Shown: positions 1 to 6,459 of the stretch, piece after piece | How the letters are laid out: each line of letters opens with the position of its first letter | Numbering within the stretch: the first letter of the stretch is position 1 | Source: Spirochaetales bacterium | GTDB taxonomy: Bacteria; Spirochaetota; Spirochaetia; DSM-27196; SLST01 | DNA: 10,964 bases | Direction: 5' to 3' | Assembly (NCBI GenBank): GCA_030642995.1 | Contig: DAOWMR010000052.1 | Span: 1-10,964 of the forward strand | Program-made: the position numbers and the translations under genes | The notes under the pieces: model-generated | Database searches by the model: none | Told to the model about the DNA's origin: nothing | What the model saw: only the letters and a program-made list of their open reading frames with translations

Positions 1-1061
1 AACAGATCCTCCGGCTCAAATGAGCCGCGACGCAGATGCGCGTCGAAGTTCAGCCCGCCGGGCGCGATGCCACCATTCTGGAGCACCTCATACATTGTCA
101 GTGTGGCCTCCATGATGGAAGTGGGTATTTGATCGGTGTCCCATCCAAGCAGATAGTCACCCTGGTTGGCATCCAGACTCCCGAGTAGCCCATTGATGCG
201 GGCAAACCGAATCTCGTGTGAGTAAGTGTGGCCGGCGAGTATCGCGTGGTTCTGCTCCAGATTCATCTTGAAGTGATCAACCAGATTGTACTTCTGAAGG
301 AACGCAAAACAGGCGGCAACATCGCTGTCGTACTGATGCTTGGTAGGCTCCATCGGCTTGGGTTCAATGAGAAATTGTCCGGCAAAGCCAATCTCAGCCG
401 CGTAGTCCACCGCCATGTGCAGGAAACGCCCGAGATTGTCCAATTCCAGGCCCATGTCGGTATTGAGAAGAGTCTCGTAACCCTCTCGCCCACCCCAGAA
501 CGTGTATCCACTACCTCCGAGGTAGTGCGTGACCTCAATTGCCTTCTTCACCTGGGCTGCCGCGTAGGCAAACACATCTGCATTGCTGCTGGTCGCGGCT
601 CCGTGAACGTACCGTGGGTGGCTGAACAGCGCTGCGGTGCCCCAGAGCAGCTTCGTGGGCGACGAGTCAAAGAGTTCCTTCGCCAATTTGACGACAACAT
701 CAAGGTTTCTGTTCGTTTCCCCGAGCGTATCACCCTCGGGTGCGATGTCTCTGTCGTGAAAGCACAGGAACGGCATGCCGAGCTTCTCGGTCAACTCAAA
801 TGCGGCACGCATTCGCGCCTTGGCCTGCTCCATGGGATCGGTTATGGAATCCCACGGGCGTATCGCCGTACCGGCTCCAAACTGATCTGCAAATCGATTA
901 TTCAGCGTGTGCCAGTAGGCCATTGAAAACCGCAGATGCTCCTTCATCGATTTGTCACCGACCTTCTCTTCGGCGTTGTAGAACTTGAATGCCAGAGGGT
1001 TCCTGGAATCGCGGCCTTCATACTCAATTGCGCTGATGTCGGTGAAAAACTCATTGATCAT
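1..1061 (-). CDS. xylA: Xylose isomerase (3' end beyond window)
   Basis: Cytoplasmic metal-dependent aldose-ketose isomerase converting D-xylose to D-xylulose, the entry step to the pentose phosphate pathway. The 353 visible codons match the family without a break: WHTLN near residue 50, the catalytic histidine and its aspartate partner in CFHDRD (His102, Asp105), GGREGYETLLNTD (190-202), the metal-site glutamate in LIEPKP (231-236), and SLDANQGDYLLGWDTDQ (295-311), which supplies further metal ligands. The family is about 440 residues long, so roughly 85 C-terminal residues lie left of the window. The start is the ATG at 1061-1059, giving MINEFF, with an AGGAG ribosome binding site (1075-1071) nine bases upstream. 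No xylulokinase or transporter is visible; these may lie beyond the left edge. The assignment is by recognised motifs and is very secure. Confidence 0.97.
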   Translation of the reverse strand, partial: MINEFFTDISAIEYEGRDSRNPLAFKFYNAEEKVGDKSMKEHLRFSMAYWHTLNNRFADQFGAGTAIRPWDSITDPMEQAKARMRAAFELTEKLGMPFLCFHDRDIAPEGDTLGETNRNLDVVVKLAKELFDSSPTKLLWGTAALFSHPRYVHGAATSSNADVFAYAAAQVKKAIEVTHYLGGSGYTFWGGREGYETLLNTDMGLELDNLGRFLHMAVDYAAEIGFAGQFLIEPKPMEPTKHQYDSDVAACFAFLQKYNLVDHFKMNLEQNHAILAGHTYSHEIRFARINGLLGSLDANQGDYLLGWDTDQIPTSIMEATLTMYEVLQNGGIAPGGLNFDAHLRRGSFEPEDL

Positions 1062-1094
1062 GGGACAACACTCCTGACGTTGAAACTTCCCGCA

Positions 1095-1123
1095 ATAGTA
1101 CCCGCTTGCCATTCGTACGGCAA
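1095..1123 (-). promoter_or_regulatory. Candidate sigma-70 promoter for xylA
   Basis: On the minus strand a TTGCCG hexamer (1123-1118) and a TACTAT hexamer (1100-1095) are separated by exactly 17 bases; each matches the sigma-70 consensus at four of six positions. Transcription would start about 30 bases before the xylA ATG, leaving room for the AGGAG ribosome binding site. No clear operator was recognised. This is pattern matching only. Confidence 0.42.
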
Positions 1124-1237
1124 CTCCTTGGGCTCATGTTGGGTGACACGATGCCGCCGTCGGAGTGTTGCAATGATCAGAAACGTTACGAAATCAACGG
1201 ACGCCGAGCAGGGATGCCCGGCGGCACGGAGGATAGA

Positions 1238-1903
1238 ATGAAACAGATGATCATTGCGGTTCTGCTGGTCGGATTCTCACTCACACCGATTTGGGCGGAC
1301 GGACAGTTCAGAATAGCCGGCTACACCGCAACACCGGTAGACGCCTTGCCGACGGCCGGCCCTGCGGAGTGGTACGAGTTGGCCATCCCGACCGATCAGA
1401 CCATGACCGGGTGGCAGTGGGAGGTCATCTTCAACTATCTCGGGCTTGGCATGCACTACGGGGTGGGGTTCAACGAGATGGTGATAGATGCCGCCTCGTC
1501 AACCGACTGGTATATGGACTGGAAGGGAGACTTTTTCTTGAGCTACCACGTTCTGGGCGGCGGTTCGGTTGTTGATCCGTTCGTGGAGTTCGGTTGGGGT
1601 AATGTGGGCACAGCCCTGGTCTCCTCATCGGAATATGCCGACTACCCGGATTGGGAAGACGAAGTGGAGAACGGAAGTGCAGTCGCACTCGGTTTCTACA
1701 ACTACTTCGCCGGAGGCGTGGCGGTTGACCTCAACGGACTCCTGTTGGGAGCCAAGGTGAGTTACATACCGTCTGAGCTTGCCGGCCCATTCCCCGATTC
1801 GTCAATTAAGCGCTACGCCCTGGCCCCGTTCGAGGTGAGCTTCTTCGGAGGAGCCGCTCTCGGCGGCCACCGAAACTGGCGGGAACGGTCACACTGGGAC
1901 TAG
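1238..1903 (+). CDS. Small secreted, probably outer-membrane barrel-like protein
   Basis: No named family is recognised. The 221-residue product starts with a typical signal peptide: MKQ, a hydrophobic stretch IIAVLLVGFSLT, then a likely cleavage after Ala20 (PIWA/DG). The mature part is rich in Gly, Tyr, Trp and Phe, with alternating hydrophobic and polar runs (WQWEVIF, LGLGMHYGVGF, DFFLSYHVLGGG, DPFVEFGWGN, VALGFYNYFAGGVAV, LLLGAKVSYI) separated by short polar turns. This pattern fits a small beta-barrel in the outer membrane. The ATG at 1238 is chosen over an in-frame ATG at 1106 because GGAGGA lies four bases upstream and the signal peptide begins there; the extra 44 residues from 1106 look non-coding. 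The last residues (HRNWRERSHWD) are charged and lack the terminal aromatic strand common in barrels, so the natural end may have been changed by a late frameshift. It is transcribed divergently from xylA; a functional link is not shown. Confidence 0.75.
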   Translation: MKQMIIAVLLVGFSLTPIWADGQFRIAGYTATPVDALPTAGPAEWYELAIPTDQTMTGWQWEVIFNYLGLGMHYGVGFNEMVIDAASSTDWYMDWKGDFFLSYHVLGGGSVVDPFVEFGWGNVGTALVSSSEYADYPDWEDEVENGSAVALGFYNYFAGGVAVDLNGLLLGAKVSYIPSELAGPFPDSSIKRYALAPFEVSFFGGAALGGHRNWRERSHWD

Positions 1904-1927
1904 GTCCCCAACCGTTGCAGCAATGGG

Positions 1928-1976
1928 GAGCCCTGCTTGCGCTTGGGACGCCGATCCCTTGGGCATGTCAGGGCTC
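1928..1976. terminator. Possible bidirectional hairpin terminator between convergent genes
   Basis: A perfect eight-base inverted repeat, GAGCCCTG (1928-1935) and CAGGGCTC (1969-1976), encloses a smaller GGGA/TCCC stem (1945-1948 with 1955-1958). On the plus strand the stem is followed by a T-rich run, TATTTCTTTG, so it could end transcription of the 1238-1903 gene. On the minus strand it overlaps the fabV stop and no T-run follows. An alternative hairpin is TCCCCA (1905-1910) with TGGGGA (1924-1929), enclosing TTG-CAG-CAA, just after the stop at 1903. Both are weak compared with a textbook terminator. Confidence 0.35.
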
Positions 1977-3134
1977 TATTTCTTTGTCGTAGTCAACACC
2001 CTCAACACCAAACCCGTGGATCTTCAGGAACTCGCTGTGATAGGCGTCGATGTCGGTCAGTTCTCTCACATTGTCTTGAGTGACGGAGTGAAACAGCTTG
2101 AGAACCGCGGCTTGCACGTCATCCCGCATTTCCCAGTCGTCAACCCGGATGCGGCCCTCATCGTCGGTTGGGACCGGGCCGTCGGCGTAGAGTCGATCTG
2201 CGAAGAGCCGGTAGATTTGCTCAATGGTGCCTTCGTGCAGGCCCATTCTCTGCATCACCGGGAACAGCACCAAGCCGTACAAAGGAATAACCGGGATCAC
2301 CGAACTTGCCCGCGTGATAACCGCCTTGTTGACTGAGACGTAAGCCGCGCCATTCACCGCCCACAATCGCCTGGTGAGTTCATGGGCCGTTGCCTCGAGA
2401 TGCAATTTAGCCTTCCCAATGGCACCTTCGCGATAGACCCTCCGGATGAGCTCCGGACCAATATAGCTGTAGGCAACCGTCACGGCGCCCGGCGCGAGCA
2501 GATCGTCGGCGAGCAACCGATCAATCCAGAGCGCCCAGTCCTCTCCACCCATCACCTTCACCGTTGAAGCAATCTCGTCTTCGGTTGCAGGGTCGGCAGT
2601 CACCTCCTTGATCTCACCGGTCGTCGTATCCACGGTTTTTGCCGTGAACGGCTCTCCAACCGGTTTGAGCGCAGATCGGTACTGTACGCCGGTTTTGGGA
2701 TCGGTCCGAACTCCAGAGGCAAGACTGTAGACAACGAGGTCTACCTGGCCCCACTTGTCCTGAATCAGAGAGGCGACCTGCTCTTTCATGTCGTCGGCAA
2801 AGGCGTCACCGTAGAACGTATGGCACTCGAGACCGTCTTCGCGCGCGCGGGTCTCAAAGCTCTCCGTATTGTACCAACCCACAGTTGCCGTCCGCGTGCC
2901 GGCGGCAGGCTTCTCAAATGCAACATTGATAGTGGCGGCACCGCATCCGTATGCGGCGACGATTCGAGACGCCAGGCCGTACCCGGCCGAACCGCCGACA
3001 ACAAGCACGCGTTTGGGGCCGTTCACACCAGTCTTGCCCTTCACGTAATCAATCCGGTTATCAACTTCAATCTTGAGCCCTTCCGGATGAGCATTCAGAC
3101 AGATGTTGTTTCGAATCATTGGTTTGATGATCAT
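1968..3134 (-). CDS. fabV: Trans-2-enoyl-CoA/ACP reductase, FabV/TER family
   Basis: NADH-dependent reductase of trans-2-enoyl thioesters. Depending on the member it completes each round of type II fatty-acid elongation (FabV) or reduces crotonyl-CoA in butyrate-type pathways (TER, best known from Treponema denticola). The 388 residues match the usual length of about 400. Visible landmarks are the N-terminal signature MIIKPMIRNNICLNAHP, the Rossmann loop GGSAGYGLASR (47-57), and the family's catalytic Tyr-x8-Lys, Tyr234 and Lys243 in VYREGAIGKAK. The spacing is one residue longer than the Tyr-x6-Lys of FabI. The C-terminal NVRELTDIDAYHSEFL is also typical. The ATG at 3134 has AAGGGGA four bases upstream. 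It is transcribed away from the hisD-like gene. FabV enzymes are known for triclosan insensitivity; whether this one serves fatty-acid synthesis or CoA-ester reduction cannot be told from sequence. Confidence 0.96.
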   Translation of the reverse strand: MIIKPMIRNNICLNAHPEGLKIEVDNRIDYVKGKTGVNGPKRVLVVGGSAGYGLASRIVAAYGCGAATINVAFEKPAAGTRTATVGWYNTESFETRAREDGLECHTFYGDAFADDMKEQVASLIQDKWGQVDLVVYSLASGVRTDPKTGVQYRSALKPVGEPFTAKTVDTTTGEIKEVTADPATEDEIASTVKVMGGEDWALWIDRLLADDLLAPGAVTVAYSYIGPELIRRVYREGAIGKAKLHLEATAHELTRRLWAVNGAAYVSVNKAVITRASSVIPVIPLYGLVLFPVMQRMGLHEGTIEQIYRLFADRLYADGPVPTDDEGRIRVDDWEMRDDVQAAVLKLFHSVTQDNVRELTDIDAYHSEFLKIHGFGVEGVDYDKEIEP

Positions 3135-3160
3135 GAAATCCCCTTCAACTGGTTCCGCTG

Positions 3161-3189
3161 AACCTATCGAAACCTGCCGGGAGGGACAA
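3161..3189 (-). promoter_or_regulatory. Candidate sigma-70 promoter for fabV
   Basis: On the minus strand TTGTCC (3189-3184) and TAGGTT (3166-3161) are 17 bases apart and lie about 27 bases upstream of the fabV ATG. The -35 matches consensus at four of six positions and the -10 at three, so the call is tentative. No equally convincing promoter was found for the plus-strand gene in the same 100-base spacer. Confidence 0.3.
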
Positions 3190-3234
3190 GCATCTGCACT
3201 TCCCGATTACGCCGTGCCGCAGTAGAGTAGGACG

Positions 3235-4560
3235 ATGCAGGTAACGGTTCATCAGTGGAGCGATCTGGACGGAGCGACCCGATCGCGTCTTCTATCAAGA
3301 TCGGAACGGAAAATTGAAGCTCTCGCCCACGCAGTCACCGAAATTGTTGAGGAAGTACGCGTGAGAGGCGACGGCGCTCTCCGGGATTTCACGTCACAGT
3401 TTGATGGGACCGAGCTTGGGGACCTCCCGCTGCGAGTGGCGCCCGAAGAGTTTGAAGAAGGGATCAGGGTCCTTCCTGGGGATATTCGGTCTGCGATTGA
3501 CTACGCGGTCGAAAACGTCCGCCGCACCCACGAACGACAGCGCCCGCCGGCGTTTCAGATGGAGGAGACGCGACCCGGCATCCGTAGCGGTGAACGGGCG
3601 ATTCCTCTCCAGTCGGTTGGGCTCTACGTCCCGCGCGGACGGGGCAGTTTTCCGTCAATGCTGTATATGCTGGCTGTGCCGGCCCGGATCGCGGGCGTAG
3701 ATCGAGTGGCAGTCGCAACACCGCCGGACAAAGAGGGGAAGATTGATCCCGCGTGCCTGTACGCCGCAAACATCTGCGGAGTACAGGAGGTCTACCGCGT
3801 CGGGGGCGCGCAAGCCATCGCCGCTTTCGCATACGGTACCGAGGGTATTCCCCGAGTGGACAAGATCATAGGACCGGGAAGCGCGTACGTCGCCGCTGCA
3901 AAACGGGTGGTGAGGGACGTTGTGGATGTCGGCCTTCCCGCCGGTCCATCTGAATCCATGATCTTCGCAGATTCGAGTGCGGATGCAATGACGGTCTCCC
4001 GCGATCTTCTCATCGAAGCCGAACACGGGGCGGACTCTCAGGCCCTGCTGGTCACGACCGATCCCGAACTGGCAGCGCGTGTCGCTGCCGAGCTGCCTGG
4101 CCTCATCAACGGCACGCCCAATCCGCAAAGAGAGTTTCTGCTGTCTGTCTTCCGTGAGTATGGGGGCATCATCATCGCAAAAGACATTGTGGAGGCGGCG
4201 TGCATCATCAATGAATTTGCGCCGGAGCATCTGCAACTCAGGCTCGAAGATCCGGAACCGTTCGTTGAACAGATACGAAATGCCGGCGAGATCCTCCTCG
4301 GTTCGCACACACCATTCAGCCTCGCCAACTATGCAATTGGTCCCAATGCCGTGTTGCCCACCGGTGGCGGCGCCCGTGTTCACTCGGGTGTGTCCGTCAA
4401 CGATTTTCTCAAGCGGGTTGCGGTGATGCAGATCACCCAAGAGGGGTACGCAGAAATCGCCCCCCATGCTATCCGGCTCGCCGACTACGAAGGGTTCTAC
4501 TGGCATGCTCAGGCCCTGAGGGATCGAGACGCATACCGGACTGGAGACGAACGGCGGTGA
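3235..4560 (+). CDS. hisD: HisD-family (histidinol dehydrogenase-like) dehydrogenase with altered metal site
   Basis: The 441 residues span the whole HisD fold. True HisD oxidises L-histidinol to L-histidine in two NAD-dependent steps on a zinc site. Visible motifs: VGLYVPRG (128-135), the NAD loop GPGSAYVAAAKR (213-224; usually GPGN), LPAGPSE (234-240), EAEHG (261-265), NEFAPEHL (326-333) with the general-base pair Glu331-His332, NYAIGPNAVLPTGGGA (365-380) and SVNDFLKR (387-394). Compared from memory with E. coli HisD, zinc ligands Gln259 and Asp360 correspond to Glu261 and Asn365, active-site His367 corresponds to Ala372, while ligands His262 and His419 are kept (His264, His424). These changes suggest a paralogue with another alcohol substrate, or a tolerated variant. 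The gene is alone, without other his genes, and leads a tight operon. An AGGA sits only two bases before the ATG, so ribosome binding is weak or uses the purine-rich AGTAGAG just upstream. Confidence 0.85.
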   Translation: MQVTVHQWSDLDGATRSRLLSRSERKIEALAHAVTEIVEEVRVRGDGALRDFTSQFDGTELGDLPLRVAPEEFEEGIRVLPGDIRSAIDYAVENVRRTHERQRPPAFQMEETRPGIRSGERAIPLQSVGLYVPRGRGSFPSMLYMLAVPARIAGVDRVAVATPPDKEGKIDPACLYAANICGVQEVYRVGGAQAIAAFAYGTEGIPRVDKIIGPGSAYVAAAKRVVRDVVDVGLPAGPSESMIFADSSADAMTVSRDLLIEAEHGADSQALLVTTDPELAARVAAELPGLINGTPNPQREFLLSVFREYGGIIIAKDIVEAACIINEFAPEHLQLRLEDPEPFVEQIRNAGEILLGSHTPFSLANYAIGPNAVLPTGGGARVHSGVSVNDFLKRVAVMQITQEGYAEIAPHAIRLADYEGFYWHAQALRDRDAYRTGDERR

Positions 4561-5899
4561 ACCGGTGGACCAGCGTCGACGAGGTATTCTCGTACCTCGA
4601 AAGCTTCCTCAACCTTGAGCGTGGCAGTTTCAATCCGCGCGAGTACCGCCTGGAGCGGATGGACCGGCTCCTTCGGGAATTCGGCGAGCCTCATCGTGCG
4701 TATCCGGTGATTCATGTCGCGGGGTCAAAGGGCAAGGGTTCCGTGTGCATCTTCGCTGCCCATTGCTGCGCGGCTGCCGGCGCGCGCGTCGGAGTGTACA
4801 TGTCACCCCATGTATCCGACTATCGGGAGCGGATATCGCTGCTTGGTCAGGGCACCTCCGAGGCGCAACGTGACGCCCACCTCTTGTCCTGCGGCGAACA
4901 CATAGCCAAGTATATTGATCGTCTTCGCACCGAAGAGAGAGAGAAGAGACGCTCCCGACCACGTTTGAGCTCCTCACCCTGCTCGCATTTCTCGTGTTTC
5001 GGGAAGCGGGGTGCAGCATGGCAGTTGTGGAGGTGGGCCTGGGCGGGCGACTGGACGCTACCAATCTCGTCGCCCCGACAGTTACTGTCATCACCCGGAT
5101 CGAGTTGGAGCACACCGACTATCTCGGAGACACTCTCGCGTCCGTTGCCCGAGAGAAAGGCGGGATCATCAAATCCGGCATTCCTCTGATTCTTGCCGAT
5201 CAGGAGGAGGAGGTCCGGGAAGTTCTCCGGGACATTGCGACAGAACGAGAAGCACCATTGGTCATCGCTCAGGATGTTGTGGATATCCAAGGCTGCGTCA
5301 CCACCGATTCAGGAACCGATGTGAGTTTTCGATTCGCTGACGGGCTTCAGGTACGCACAAAACTGAAACTGCTCGGCGCCATCCAGGCTTCAAACGCCGC
5401 GACGGCAGCGTTGGCGGTACGTCGCGCAATGCCTGAGACGACCGGCGACACGCTTTCGGCCGGACTCGCCGAGGCTTGGCTTCCGGGACGTGCGGAACTG
5501 TGGCATGGTGACCCGCGCATTTTGCTTGATGGCGCACACACGCCGGAGTCGATCCAGACGGTCATGCAAATTGTACGGGACTTGGAACCCGACGCCCGAC
5601 GGAGGGTGCTCGTCTACGGCTCCGTCAAGGGCAAGCAGCATGGGACGATGCTCCAAATCCTCCTGGACCACTTCAGCGAGATCATCATATCGCGGCCCGG
5701 AAGGTTCAAGGAGAGCGACACCGCCGAGCTTGTTGAGTCGTGCAAGAGCCTCGGGGGCAACTGCCGCAGGATCGACGAAATGACCGAGGCACTGGCGGCG
5801 GCACGGTCGGCGGCCGGCGGGCTTGTCGTTGTTACCGGCAGCTTCCACCTGATTGGTGAGGCCAGACGCATACTCGAGGCCGGAGAGAGACACGCATGA
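4557..5899 (+). pseudogene. folC: Folylpolyglutamate/dihydrofolate synthase, frameshifted at a GA tract
   Basis: FolC adds glutamates to folates (and in many bacteria makes dihydrofolate from dihydropteroate), an ATP-dependent Mur-ligase-type reaction in the cytoplasm. The first part, from a GTG at 4557 that overlaps the hisD-like stop, carries the P-loop AGSKGKGSV (residues 55-63) and YMSPHVSDYRERI. Homology then leaves this frame at about residue 129 and resumes in another frame from about 4943: PTTFELLTLLAFLVF, then VVEVGLGGRLDATN, LEHTDYLGDT, EKGGIIKSG, LLDGAHTPES and the C-terminal domain to 5899. Both halves are intact, giving about 447 residues if joined, the normal size. The joint falls in GAAGAGAGAGAGAAGAGAC (4932-4950). 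Two extra bases (one GA unit) or one missing base explains it. The frame-0 reading would end at 5189 and give a 210-residue, probably inactive product. It could be a real mutation, phase variation by slippage or an assembly error; the otherwise perfect conservation argues for a recent or artefactual change. Confidence 0.9.
4934..4944 (+). repeat. A(GA)5 dinucleotide tract at the folC frameshift
   Basis: An alternating AGAGAGAGAGA run, flanked by further AAGAGA, lies exactly where the folC reading frame breaks. Short dinucleotide tracts are prone to slipped-strand gain or loss of one unit, and one unit is two bases, which matches the size of the shift needed to restore folC. Confidence 0.85.
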
Positions 5900-6459
5900 G
5901 CCGGCCGGCAATTGGCGGAACGGCGTGCGAAAACGGAAGGGTGGTCGTGGCCACCGGCGATATCACGAGCCTCGAAGTGGACGCGATCGTCAATGCCGCG
6001 AACTCCACCTTGATGGGAGGAGGCGGAGTTGACGGGGCGATACATCGTGCGGGAGGCGAAGAGGTTCTGGAGGCGTGCAAGGCCATACGTCGGAACCGAT
6101 ATCCGGACGGTCTGCCCACCGGCAAGGCGATCATCACAACCGCAGGCGCCCTCCCCGCTCGATTTGTCATTCACACGGTCGGACCGATCTGGCACGGTGG
6201 CACCGCCCATGAGGATGAACTACTCGCGAGGGCCTACAGATCCAGCCTTGAGCTGGCAGCCGAGAACAACCTGGATGAGATCGCATTTCCGGCCATCTCA
6301 ACCGGCGTCTATGGATTTCCGAAAACCAGGGCTGCTCAGGTAGTCCGCCGCACCATTTCGGATTTCGTACGGATGAACGAAACGCCACGGACCATCTACC
6401 TGGTATTCTTCTCAGCGTCGGACGCGAATCTCTATCTGCAGAGCGCTCCATGTCCCTGA
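5896..6459 (+). CDS. Macro-domain protein, MacroD/YmdB-type ADP-ribose deacylase
   Basis: Macro domains of this class bind ADP-ribose and hydrolyse O-acetyl-ADP-ribose or remove ADP-ribose from acidic side chains. The 187 residues are one domain with a short N-terminal extension: GDIT (21-24), DAIVNAAN (29-36), GGGGVDGAIHRAGG (41-54), LPARFVIHTVGP (86-97) and AFPAISTGVYGFP (130-142). Asn36 and Asp46 occupy the positions of the catalytic Asn/Asp pair of human MacroD1, so activity is expected. The ATG at 5896 overlaps the folC stop as ATGA, and the next gene overlaps its end by ten bases, so translation of the three is probably coupled. The family is sure; the physiological substrate is not. 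No ADP-ribosyltransferase partner is visible in the window. Confidence 0.95.
   Translation: MSRPAIGGTACENGRVVVATGDITSLEVDAIVNAANSTLMGGGGVDGAIHRAGGEEVLEACKAIRRNRYPDGLPTGKAIITTAGALPARFVIHTVGPIWHGGTAHEDELLARAYRSSLELAAENNLDEIAFPAISTGVYGFPKTRAAQVVRRTISDFVRMNETPRTIYLVFFSASDANLYLQSAPCP

Noticed and set aside
228..926. Plus-strand open frame of 232 codons
   Set aside because: It lies wholly antisense to xylA, whose motifs are unambiguous; the translation shows no recognisable domain.
1106..1237. In-frame 5' extension of the secreted-protein gene from the ATG at 1106
   Set aside because: The extra 44 residues are not protein-like and would bury the signal peptide; GGAGGA sits just before the ATG at 1238.
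1062..1237. Possible promoter for the secreted-protein gene using TTGCAA (1168-1173)
   Set aside because: No -10-like hexamer at suitable spacing was found; TACGAA is only 13 bases away.
1923..2336. Plus-strand open frame of 137 codons
   Set aside because: Antisense to the C-terminal part of fabV, with no domain and no ribosome binding site of note.
3190..3234. TAGAGT (3223-3228) as a -10 element for the hisD-like gene
   Set aside because: No acceptable -35 lies 16-18 bases upstream and transcription would begin at or next to the ATG; kept out as unsupported.
3655..4506. Minus-strand open frame of 283 codons
   Set aside because: Shadow of the HisD-family gene on the opposite strand; the composition reflects complementary codons and no family is recognised.
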